A stretch of DNA of 64,000 nt from Myxococcus qinghaiensis. GTDB lineage: Bacteria; Myxococcota; Myxococcia; Myxococcales; Myxococcaceae. The stretch covers positions 186,001 to 250,000 of the forward strand of contig NZ_JAKCFA010000017.1 in the NCBI RefSeq assembly GCF_024198215.1, given 5' to 3'. A program made the translations under genes and the position numbers. Within the stretch, counting starts at the first letter, position 1, and each line of letters begins with the position of its first letter. The notes beneath the pieces are model-generated. The model worked only from the letters and a program-made list of their open reading frames with translations, ran no database searches and had not been told where the DNA came from. Shown in pieces: positions 54,937-62,396 of this stretch.

Positions 54937-55692
54937 ATGCTTCGCCCCCTCGCCGGACTTCTCCCCCTGTGTCTGCTCGCCACCGGCTGCGGAACCTCGG
55001 CTCGCCATCAGCAACTGCTGGAACGCAGGGAGGCCATCCGCACCTCCAATGAAGCCTTCGCCATCGAGGAGCTCGCCAACTACCGGAGCAAGAGCGGGTT
55101 CCAGGAGACCCGTTGGGGCATGTCCTCCGACGAGGTCGCCGCGCTCTATCCCGGGGCCAGGGCGACGTCGTCCCAGGGCGACCTCCGCGTCGCCACCCGC
55201 GTCACGGACCGCCCGGCAACGGTGGACTTCAAGTTCACGATGAACAAGCTCGCCGCCGTGTCCCTGCGCTTCGACACCGACGCGCCCCTGCGCGAGGACT
55301 TCGATGCACTCGCGGAGCTCTTGAGCATCAAGTACGGCGCGCCCACCTCGCGGCACGACTCCGTCGAAATCGCGGAGCAGCGCCTGCGCACGGCGGAGTC
55401 CTACAACCGGAGCCTGGGCGAAGGCACGAGCCGCTCCAGGACCACCGGGGACGACCGCGCCTACGAGGAGCGGGTTCGCATGGAGGCGCTCGCCGCCAGG
55501 TCGGACTACGTGCTGGAGAAGACGTGGAAGGACTCGGAGACGAAGCTCCAGCTCTCCGCCTGGCAACAGCCCGACTCCAAGCGGCTCAGCCTGGACTACG
55601 TGAGCCGCTTCCTCGAGCCGCACCTGAGCAACCGGCCCGAGACCGAGGACGGGGACCTGGAGCGCAAGTACGAGCAGGCCCAGGAGCTGTGA
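54937..55692 (+). CDS. Lipoprotein of unknown function
   Basis: 251 residues. Lipoprotein signal (MLRPLAGLLPLCLLATGC, Cys18). The mature part has the segment TRWGMSSDEVAALYPGAR, common in small exported proteins with a WGMS-D-V--LYP motif, followed by strands and a helical tail (LRTAESYNRSLGEGTSRS, LEPHLSNRPETEDGD). Function unknown. Its promoter would lie in the MarR intergenic region, so the MarR protein may control it as well as itself. Confidence 0.78.
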   Translation: MLRPLAGLLPLCLLATGCGTSARHQQLLERREAIRTSNEAFAIEELANYRSKSGFQETRWGMSSDEVAALYPGARATSSQGDLRVATRVTDRPATVDFKFTMNKLAAVSLRFDTDAPLREDFDALAELLSIKYGAPTSRHDSVEIAEQRLRTAESYNRSLGEGTSRSRTTGDDRAYEERVRMEALAARSDYVLEKTWKDSETKLQLSAWQQPDSKRLSLDYVSRFLEPHLSNRPETEDGDLERKYEQAQEL

Positions 55693-55771
55693 GCTTGGGC
55701 CCCGAGACTCGGGAGCTTCAACGACAAGCCCCCAAGTCCACCTCGCTGAGCCTGGCGCTCCAGGACGAGCC

Positions 55772-56860
55772 TCACGAGCGCCGACGACGCGCTCGCGCCA
55801 GGCCCATCAACCCCAGCAGCGCGAGCCCCGCCAGCGGCCCACCGGAGCTGTTGCACCCCGCGGCCTCATCGTCCGAGCTGTCCGGAGACACCCCCGAGGG
55901 AGGCAGCACTCCACCAGGTCCCTCCTCCGGCGACGTGCCCGCATCGGTGCCAGGCGGCGTGCCCGCGTCCGTGGGCTCCTCCGGCTTTGGGTCGGAGCCC
56001 GCGTCCACGGTGGGCGTGCCCGCGTCCGGCGTGGGAGTGCCCGCATCCGTCGGCGTGCCCGCGTCCGGCGTGGGCGTGGGCGTCGTGTCCAGCACGTCCG
56101 CCAGCGTCGTCGCCTGGATGAAACCGTCGTGGTACAGCACGCCCACCGGCTTCACCGTGTCGCTGCGATACAGGCCCAGCTTCAGGTAGTTGTTCTGGCC
56201 CGCGTACATCGTCGCGGCGCTCCGCTTCGCCAGCACCTTCTCCTTGTTGTGCCACAGCTCCACGAAGCCCGTGCTCGCCTTGGCGGACCACTTCACGTGC
56301 AGGATGAACTCGTGCCACACGCCGCGCTGGAGCTTGCCGCGCCACGGAATGGTGGAGTCGGAGTTGAGCGCCATTCGAATCTCTTCCCCGCGCACGTAGA
56401 ACTCCAGCGGCGGTGAGCCGCAGCACCCGTCGTGGTGCCACTGCGTGAAGAGCTGCCACGTGTCCACGCTGGGGAAGTCCGTCGCGAACATCACCTTCCA
56501 GCGGTAGTAGTACTCGGAGCCTTCCTTCTCTCGCCCCTGGTACACGAGCTCATTGCGATTGCCGCTGGAGTTGATGGGGTCGTCGCCCTGCTTCACCGTG
56601 ACCTTGAGCGCGTACTTGCCCTCCGCCACCGGGTTCGTCACCACCAGCAGGCGGTCGGAGCTGACCACCTGCTCGCCTGAGTACTGTGAGCGGTTGCCCG
56701 TCTCGAAGTCGCCGCGCCACACGACTCCAGCGAACGCCAGGCTGGGAACCATCCACATCGCAAGCAATCCAGGAACAAAGACTCTCAAAGGCACGCGTCC
56801 TTGCGAAGGTTTGAAGGCAAACGGTCGACGCACCGTAGCCGAAACCCTTCCAGGCTTCAT
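55772..56860 (-). CDS. Polysaccharide lyase-like exported protein with MYXO-CTERM tag
   Basis: 362 residues from Met at 56860 (GAAGGGGGA upstream). Signal peptide ends ending SLAFA, then a lyase-like jelly roll: RGDFETGNRSQYSGEQVV, NRNELVYQGREKEGSEYYYRW, DTWQLFTQWHHDGCCGSPPLEFYV, and NNYLKLGLYRSDTVKPVGVLYHDGF. This matches heparin lyase I/glucuronan lyase-like enzymes that cut uronic-acid polysaccharides by beta-elimination. A Thr/Pro/Asp/Gly linker leads to a MYXO-CTERM tag: GCNSSGGPLAG, a hydrophobic helix and RARRRR, which directs cleavage and surface anchoring by myxosortase. Confidence 0.88.
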   Translation of the reverse strand: MKPGRVSATVRRPFAFKPSQGRVPLRVFVPGLLAMWMVPSLAFAGVVWRGDFETGNRSQYSGEQVVSSDRLLVVTNPVAEGKYALKVTVKQGDDPINSSGNRNELVYQGREKEGSEYYYRWKVMFATDFPSVDTWQLFTQWHHDGCCGSPPLEFYVRGEEIRMALNSDSTIPWRGKLQRGVWHEFILHVKWSAKASTGFVELWHNKEKVLAKRSAATMYAGQNNYLKLGLYRSDTVKPVGVLYHDGFIQATTLADVLDTTPTPTPDAGTPTDAGTPTPDAGTPTVDAGSDPKPEEPTDAGTPPGTDAGTSPEEGPGGVLPPSGVSPDSSDDEAAGCNSSGGPLAGLALLGLMGLARARRRRS

Positions 56861-57114
56861 TCCCCCTTCGAGTTGTTCCCACTCGCCTGACAACAGGGCG
56901 AGCATCCAGGCAGGGGGTTGGACGTTTGATAAATGTTTCACCTCCGCGAGCCCCTGGAGAGCGCCACGCGAGCCTGCCAGGGCGGTCAGTTCACCTAATG
57001 ACTCGACGCGTCACGAAAGGAAACAAGCGAGCGCGGGCTGACCGCCGAGAGGTGGTGTGGTGTATGGTCCCCACCCCTTCCGGCGCCCATTCCAGGGGCG
57101 TCCCGGGTGCACCC

Positions 57115-58140
57115 ATGCTTGTCCTGCGTGACGTCCAGAAGACCGACCTGGCCGGCCTCAAGCGGCTCGCCGCCGTGCTCAACACGGTGAACCTGCCGAA
57201 CAACGAGGAGACGCTCGAGAACATCATCGACAAGTCGGTGAAGAGCTTCGCCGGGAAGGTGAAGAACCCCTTCGAGCGGGAGTACCTCTTCGTCCTGGAG
57301 GACGTGCGCAACGGGCTCATCATCGGCACGTCGATGATCATCGCCCAGCACGGGACGTACGAGGCGCCGCACATCTATTACGAGGTGAGCGAGCGGGAGC
57401 ACTACTCCGCCTCCCTGGAGCGGCACCTGAGGCACAAGGTGCTGTCCATCGCCTACAACTACGAGGGCCCCACCGAAATCGGCGGCCTCGTCGTCGACCC
57501 GCCCTACCGGGCCACGCCGGACAAGCCCGGCAAGCAGCTGTCCTATGTGCGCTTCCTCTTCCTCGCCATGCACCGGCGGCTCTTCCGCCCGCGCGTGCTG
57601 GCGGAGCTGCTCCCGCCCCTGCTCCCCGACGGGCGCAGCCTCTTGTGGGAGGCGTGCGGCAAGAAGTTCACCGGCCTGACGTACCTGGAGGCGGACCGCC
57701 TCAGCCGGCAGAACAAGGAGTTCATCAAGGAGCTGTTCCCCGCGTCGGACATCTACGCGTCGCTCTTCCCGGACCGCGTGCAGAAGGTGCTCGGCGAGGT
57801 GGGGCCGCAGACGCGCGGAGTGCAGCGCATGCTGGAGCGCATCGGCTTCCGGTACGTGGAGCGCATCGACCCGTTCGACGGCGGGCCGCACTTCGAGGCC
57901 AACACCGCGGACGTGTCGCTGGTGCGCAAGTACCGCACCGTGAAGCTGGCGGACGAGGACTTCGAACTGGAGGGAGACGACATCCTCGTCGCCTTCGAGC
58001 GGGAGTCCGGTCGCAACCGCTTCCGCTCGGTCCGCTGCCAGGCGCGGCTCGACAACCAGGTGGCCTACCTGCCCGCCCGCGCCAAGGAAATCCTCGGCGC
58101 CGACGCGGGCGCGAAGCTGTCCATCATCCCCTTCGAGTAG
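57115..58140 (+). CDS. astA: Arginine N-succinyltransferase
   Basis: 341 residues. First step of the AST arginine-degradation pathway: L-arginine plus succinyl-CoA to N2-succinylarginine. Conserved blocks are present: VLNTVNLPNNEETLE, EREYLFVLEDVRNGLIIGTSMI, PTEIGGLVVDPPYR, ELLPPLLPDGRSLLWEACGKKFTGLTYLEADRLSR and EGDDILVAFERESGRNRFRSVRC. The start is at MLVLRDVQ by homology; an in-frame ATG at 57064 has a better ribosome site (GAGGTGG). No astB, astC, astD or astE is near, so the pathway is split or the enzyme acts alone. Confidence 0.95.
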   Translation: MLVLRDVQKTDLAGLKRLAAVLNTVNLPNNEETLENIIDKSVKSFAGKVKNPFEREYLFVLEDVRNGLIIGTSMIIAQHGTYEAPHIYYEVSEREHYSASLERHLRHKVLSIAYNYEGPTEIGGLVVDPPYRATPDKPGKQLSYVRFLFLAMHRRLFRPRVLAELLPPLLPDGRSLLWEACGKKFTGLTYLEADRLSRQNKEFIKELFPASDIYASLFPDRVQKVLGEVGPQTRGVQRMLERIGFRYVERIDPFDGGPHFEANTADVSLVRKYRTVKLADEDFELEGDDILVAFERESGRNRFRSVRCQARLDNQVAYLPARAKEILGADAGAKLSIIPFE

Positions 58141-58159
58141 CCCGCTTCCGCGAGCGGGC
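58140..58159. terminator. Hairpin between astA and the convergent gene
   Basis: GCCCGCT / AGCGGGC with a 6-base loop, 20 bases in all, starting at the last base of the astA stop. No T-run. Serves both convergent genes as a likely terminator. Confidence 0.55.
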
Positions 58160-58160
58160 C

Positions 58161-59186
58161 TCACCGTCGGCGCACCACCCGGTGCGCCCCGCGCAGGAGC
58201 GACAGCCACCGTGCCCCGGCCTCCAGCGCCGGGCCGCGCGCGTCCTCCAGCGCCACCGACAGGTGCGTGTCCGCTCGGACGTCATCCAGCGACGTGGGGT
58301 CCAATTCCAGCGTGCCCCCGCCCACCAGCGCCACGCGCACCCACGCGTGAGGCCGCGCCGGTCCGCCGTCCACCACGAGCAGCCCGTGCACCAGGGCCAC
58401 CTTCACGCCCTTCTCCCGGGCCCAGGCCGCGAAGCGCAGCGCGTGCGCCAGGCAGCCTCCGGCCTCGCCCGCACCGTCCTCGCTCCAGTCCGCCGCGCCG
58501 GGTCCCTTCTCCGGAAACGCCGCGTGCACCCGCGCCGACAGGGCCCGCGCCGCCCCCACCGTCCAGGGCGTCATGCCTTCCAGGCGTGAGGGCACCTCCA
58601 GTGGCGGCACCAGGGCCAGCGCCCCCGTCTCGCCCTCCACGGGCAGCCCCTGGGCGAAGAGGTCCGGCGGGGCCCGCAGCCGCTCGCCCGGCGCCGCCAC
58701 GGTGAAGCGCGACTCGCCCACCTCCAGCATGTCCATGCGCCCGCCCGCGTCGTAGCGCGCCCGGAAGGAAGCCCCGAGCAGCGTGCCCTCCACCCACGGC
58801 GCCGTGCCGCCCGTGACGCAGTGGGGGCCCTCGCGGCCGGACAGCTCCTCGCGCCCCGTCACGCAGCCCGGCGCGGGAGGCCCCCGCCACAGCCACAGCG
58901 ACTGGGGCACCACCGCCCGGCCCGCCAGCCGACCCGCGGCGTCCACCTCCAACGTCGCCTCGCGCTTGCGCTCCCCGTACTCGCCTCCTCGCGTGTGCAG
59001 GTGCCGGCTCTGATACGTGAAACGTCCGGCGGCTTGCGTCAACGTCACCGTGCCCACCGGCACCCCGCGCCAGGAGAAGACGAAGCGCGCCTCCTCGGCC
59101 CGTGGGGGACGGGCGCCACCCCCGCTTTCAGGGCTGGCGGGATTCACAGGGAGACCGAGGACGAGGAGGGCGAGCAGGACGGACAC
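58161..59186 (-). CDS. Transglutaminase-like exported protein
   Basis: 341 residues, GTG start with GGGGAG upstream. Short N-terminal hydrophobic stretch acts as a signal. The C-terminal half has the papain-like triad of the transglutaminase-like fold: Cys245 (GGCLAHALRFAAWARE), His280 (PHAWVRVAL) and Asp296 (TLELDPTSLDD). The first half is beta-rich (FVFSWRGVPVGTVTLTQ). Such proteins are usually proteases or amidases on bacterial surfaces. It converges with astA and is divergent from the chemoreceptor fusion gene by 65 bases. Confidence 0.85.
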   Translation of the reverse strand: MSVLLALLVLGLPVNPASPESGGGARPPRAEEARFVFSWRGVPVGTVTLTQAAGRFTYQSRHLHTRGGEYGERKREATLEVDAAGRLAGRAVVPQSLWLWRGPPAPGCVTGREELSGREGPHCVTGGTAPWVEGTLLGASFRARYDAGGRMDMLEVGESRFTVAAPGERLRAPPDLFAQGLPVEGETGALALVPPLEVPSRLEGMTPWTVGAARALSARVHAAFPEKGPGAADWSEDGAGEAGGCLAHALRFAAWAREKGVKVALVHGLLVVDGGPARPHAWVRVALVGGGTLELDPTSLDDVRADTHLSVALEDARGPALEAGARWLSLLRGAHRVVRRR

Positions 59187-59251
59187 GGGGCTCCCCAGTC
59201 TGCGGCGTTTTGCGGACCGGCGCGAGAAGGCGGGGTAGCCTCAGCCCTTCC

Positions 59252-62200
59252 ATGGGCGCCAAACGGTACCTCTTCGCGTTCGGCCTGGCGGCCGGCCTGC
59301 TGTCCGCGCTCGTGTTGGGGGGTGTCCTCCAGTTGAGCGGTCAGCAGATGGTGGCGTCCTCGTGGCTGGCGCTCCTGCTGGCCACGCCCGTGCTGTACCT
59401 GACGGGCGGGTATCTGGCGTGGTTCCGCTGGGCGGCGCTGCGGCGGCTGGCGCGTCGGCGCGTCATGGCCCGGCTGGCGGAGGGAGACCTCACCACCACG
59501 GGCGGGCACAAGTACGAGGGGCACGAGGACGTGCGCCGCCTGGTGCTGTCGCTGCGCCGCGCGCTGTCCCAGGTGCAACGGGTGACGGCGAACCTGCACC
59601 GCACCAGCACGGACGTGAGCGAGCAGGCCCGCATGCTGCTGGAGGCGGCGCGGCGCCAGGGCGGCGCGGTGGAGCGCACGCTGCACTCCGTCAGCGGCAT
59701 GGGCGGCAGCCTCCAGGTGGTGGGCAAGCGCGTGCACCAGTTGGAGGTGTTCGCCGTCGACACGACGGGCGCGCTCCTGGAGATGACCGAGCGGCTGGAG
59801 CAGGTGGTGGAGTCGCTGTCGCAGGTGAACGACTTCGCCAATCACACCACGTCGCTGATGCAGGCGATGAGCGAGCGGCTGGCCAACATCGCCTCCTCCG
59901 GTGACGAGCTGGCGCGCTTCGCGAGCGAGGCGGAGGACTTCGTGGCGCTGGTGGAGGGCGGCATCGACTCCGTGCGCCGCCGCGCCAGCGAGACGAACCA
60001 GCTGGCGCTCGCGGTGACGGCGACGGCCGAGCGCGGCGAAGTGCTGGTGGCCGACAGCGTCAAGGGCATGTACCGGGTGGAGGAGACGGTGCGCAAGGCC
60101 GCGGAGCTGATGGGCACGCTGGGCTCGCGCTCCACGGAGATTGGCCGCATCGTCGACGTCATCCAGGAAATCGCCGACCAGACGAACCTGCTCGCCCTCA
60201 ACGCCGCCATCATCGCCGCGCAGGCGGGCGTGCACGGCCGGCCCTTCGGCGTGGTGGCCAACGAGATTCGCAACCTGGCCGAGCGCACCACGCGCTCCAC
60301 GCGCGAAATCGCCGCCATGGTGTCCGGCGTGCGCGACGCGGTGCTGACGGCGGTGGCGCTGGTGCACGAGGGCCGCGAGCAGGCCACCGCGGGCGTGGCC
60401 CTGGGAGACCGCGCGTCCGAGGCGCTGGTGGAGATTCGCTCGATTACCCAGCGCACCTTCAGCGCCGTGGAGGCCACGGTGATGGAGACGCAGCGACTGG
60501 AGGCCCAGGGCGCCACGGTGGTGGAGGCCAGCCGCCGCGTGGCCCGCCGCGTGGAGGACGTCACGCGCATGGCGATTGAGCAGTCCGGTCACGCGCGCGA
60601 GCTGGTGCGGCAGACGCAGGAGATGGCCCGCGTGGGCCATGGCGCTTCACAGAAGGCGGAGGACCAGGCGCGCACGGGCCGAGACTTGTCGGAGTCCGTG
60701 GTGCGCCTGAGCGCGGCGATTGAAGAGCTGCGCACCGCCAACGTGGTGCTCACCAAGGCGGACTCGTCCATTCGCGAGGAGGTGGCGCAGGTGCGCGAGG
60801 ACGCGCGCCGGGTCATCCGCATCGGCGACGGGCTGACGCGCACGGTGGACCAGCTGGGCCACGAGGCGCTGGGCCTGGAGACGGAGGTCTTCCGCTTCCG
60901 GCTGCCGGAGCCGCGCACGGGCGGCATGCTGCGCGTGGTGCTGCACCAGGCGGCCTCGCTGCGAAACCGCCAGGCGGTGGACCCGCTGTTCAGCGTGGAG
61001 AACCAGCTGTCGGAGCTGACCGCGTGCGCATTCTCCGGGCTGGTGCGCCTGGAGGACGGCGGGCTGGAGCCGGACCTGGCCGAGCGCTGGGACGCGGACC
61101 CCTCCGCGCGCCGCTACCGCTTCTATCTGCGCCGGGGCGTCACCTTCCACGACGGCGCGCTGCTGACGGCGGGCGACGTGAAGCGCCACCTGGAGCGGCT
61201 GCTGGACCCGGCGGTGCGCTCTCCGGACCGCAGCCTCCTGGAGGACGTGGAGGGCGCGCCCGAGTACACGTCGGGCCTGGCGCGCGAGGTGTCGGGAATC
61301 GAGGCGCTGGACGACGCCACGCTGGAAATCCGGCTGCGCGAGCCCAAGGCGTTCTTCCTGCACCTGATGGCGCTGACGCCCACGGCGGTGGCGCGCGTGG
61401 ACTCGAATGGCAGGCTGGTGGGCACCGGCCCCTTCCGCGTCATGTCGCTGGAGCCGGAGCGCGTGGTGCTGGAGCGCAATCCGTCCTACTGGCGCACGGG
61501 CGCGCCGCTGTTGGACCGGCTGGAGTTCCAGTTGGTGAACTCGCGGCAGGAGGCGATGACGCGGCTGCGCGAGGGCGCCGCGGACCTGGTGTCCTTCCTC
61601 TCCGCCGAGCACGTGGAGGTGCCGGGCCTGGAGGCCTTCCAGGTGCTGGCCAGCACCACGCCCTCCACCGCCTTCGTGGCCCTCAACCTGCGCGAGCCGC
61701 CCTATGACGACGTGCGCGTGCGACGCGCGCTGCGCGCGGGCATGGACATCGTCGGCGCGGTGGAGCAGTTCCACCCGGGCGCCCGCGTGGCGCGCACGCT
61801 CACCCCGCCGGAGCTGATGGGCGGCGCGGAGGTGGGGCCCATGCCCGCGCCCGACGTGGCGCTCGCCGAGCAGCTGCTCCGCGACGCGGGCCTGCGCCGG
61901 CTGCGACTCACCCTGCACCACCCGGCGGGGCGGGACACGTCGGCCGAGGACGCGGTGCTCTTCCGCCCCTTGTTGCAGGCGGGCCTCCTGGAGTTGAAGC
62001 ACGTGGAGATGGCGCCGGAGGAGTACTCGGCGCGGCTGCGCGAGGGACGCGTGCCGGCCTTCCGCACGCTGTGGCTGGCGGACTTCCCGGACCCCGACAC
62101 GTTCCTCTACTTCCTGCTGCACTCCAGCGCGCAGACGGTGTACCCGCTGGGCTACCGCAACCCGGAGCTGGACCGCATCACCGCCGAGGCGCGCGTGTCC

Positions 62201-62395
62201 ATCGACCCCGGGCTGCGTCAGCAGCTCTACGTGCGCGCCGAGCACCTCTTCCGCGACGACTGTCCGCTCATCCCGCTGTACCACGAGCGGGTCCACGCGG
62301 CGGCCAGCGCCACGGTGCAGGGCCTGCGCCTGCACCAGACGCCACCGCAGGTCCGCTACGAGGACCTGTGGGTGGACCCGAACAGCGCCGAGTGA
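59252..62395 (+). CDS. Chemoreceptor fused to a family-5 solute-binding protein
   Basis: 1047 residues. Two N-terminal membrane helices (5-27 and 32-57) with almost no periplasmic loop lead to a HAMP-like link and the methyl-accepting signalling domain; the hairpin tip is near residue 310 (IADQTNLLALNAAIIAAQAG). The canonical Glu of AAIEAARAGE is Ile, and Arg is Gln. From 559 to the end is a complete SBP_bac_5-type peptide/nickel-binding protein (GGMLRVVLHQ, SELTACAFSGLVRLE, GTGPFRVMS, LWVDPN). With two helices and no third, the binding domain should face the cytoplasm, unlike normal SBPs. Converges with the Cys-rich gene, stops 1 base apart. Confidence 0.92.
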   Translation: MGAKRYLFAFGLAAGLLSALVLGGVLQLSGQQMVASSWLALLLATPVLYLTGGYLAWFRWAALRRLARRRVMARLAEGDLTTTGGHKYEGHEDVRRLVLSLRRALSQVQRVTANLHRTSTDVSEQARMLLEAARRQGGAVERTLHSVSGMGGSLQVVGKRVHQLEVFAVDTTGALLEMTERLEQVVESLSQVNDFANHTTSLMQAMSERLANIASSGDELARFASEAEDFVALVEGGIDSVRRRASETNQLALAVTATAERGEVLVADSVKGMYRVEETVRKAAELMGTLGSRSTEIGRIVDVIQEIADQTNLLALNAAIIAAQAGVHGRPFGVVANEIRNLAERTTRSTREIAAMVSGVRDAVLTAVALVHEGREQATAGVALGDRASEALVEIRSITQRTFSAVEATVMETQRLEAQGATVVEASRRVARRVEDVTRMAIEQSGHARELVRQTQEMARVGHGASQKAEDQARTGRDLSESVVRLSAAIEELRTANVVLTKADSSIREEVAQVREDARRVIRIGDGLTRTVDQLGHEALGLETEVFRFRLPEPRTGGMLRVVLHQAASLRNRQAVDPLFSVENQLSELTACAFSGLVRLEDGGLEPDLAERWDADPSARRYRFYLRRGVTFHDGALLTAGDVKRHLERLLDPAVRSPDRSLLEDVEGAPEYTSGLAREVSGIEALDDATLEIRLREPKAFFLHLMALTPTAVARVDSNGRLVGTGPFRVMSLEPERVVLERNPSYWRTGAPLLDRLEFQLVNSRQEAMTRLREGAADLVSFLSAEHVEVPGLEAFQVLASTTPSTAFVALNLREPPYDDVRVRRALRAGMDIVGAVEQFHPGARVARTLTPPELMGGAEVGPMPAPDVALAEQLLRDAGLRRLRLTLHHPAGRDTSAEDAVLFRPLLQAGLLELKHVEMAPEEYSARLREGRVPAFRTLWLADFPDPDTFLYFLLHSSAQTVYPLGYRNPELDRITAEARVSIDPGLRQQLYVRAEHLFRDDCPLIPLYHERVHAAASATVQGLRLHQTPPQVRYEDLWVDPNSAE

Positions 62396-62396
62396 C

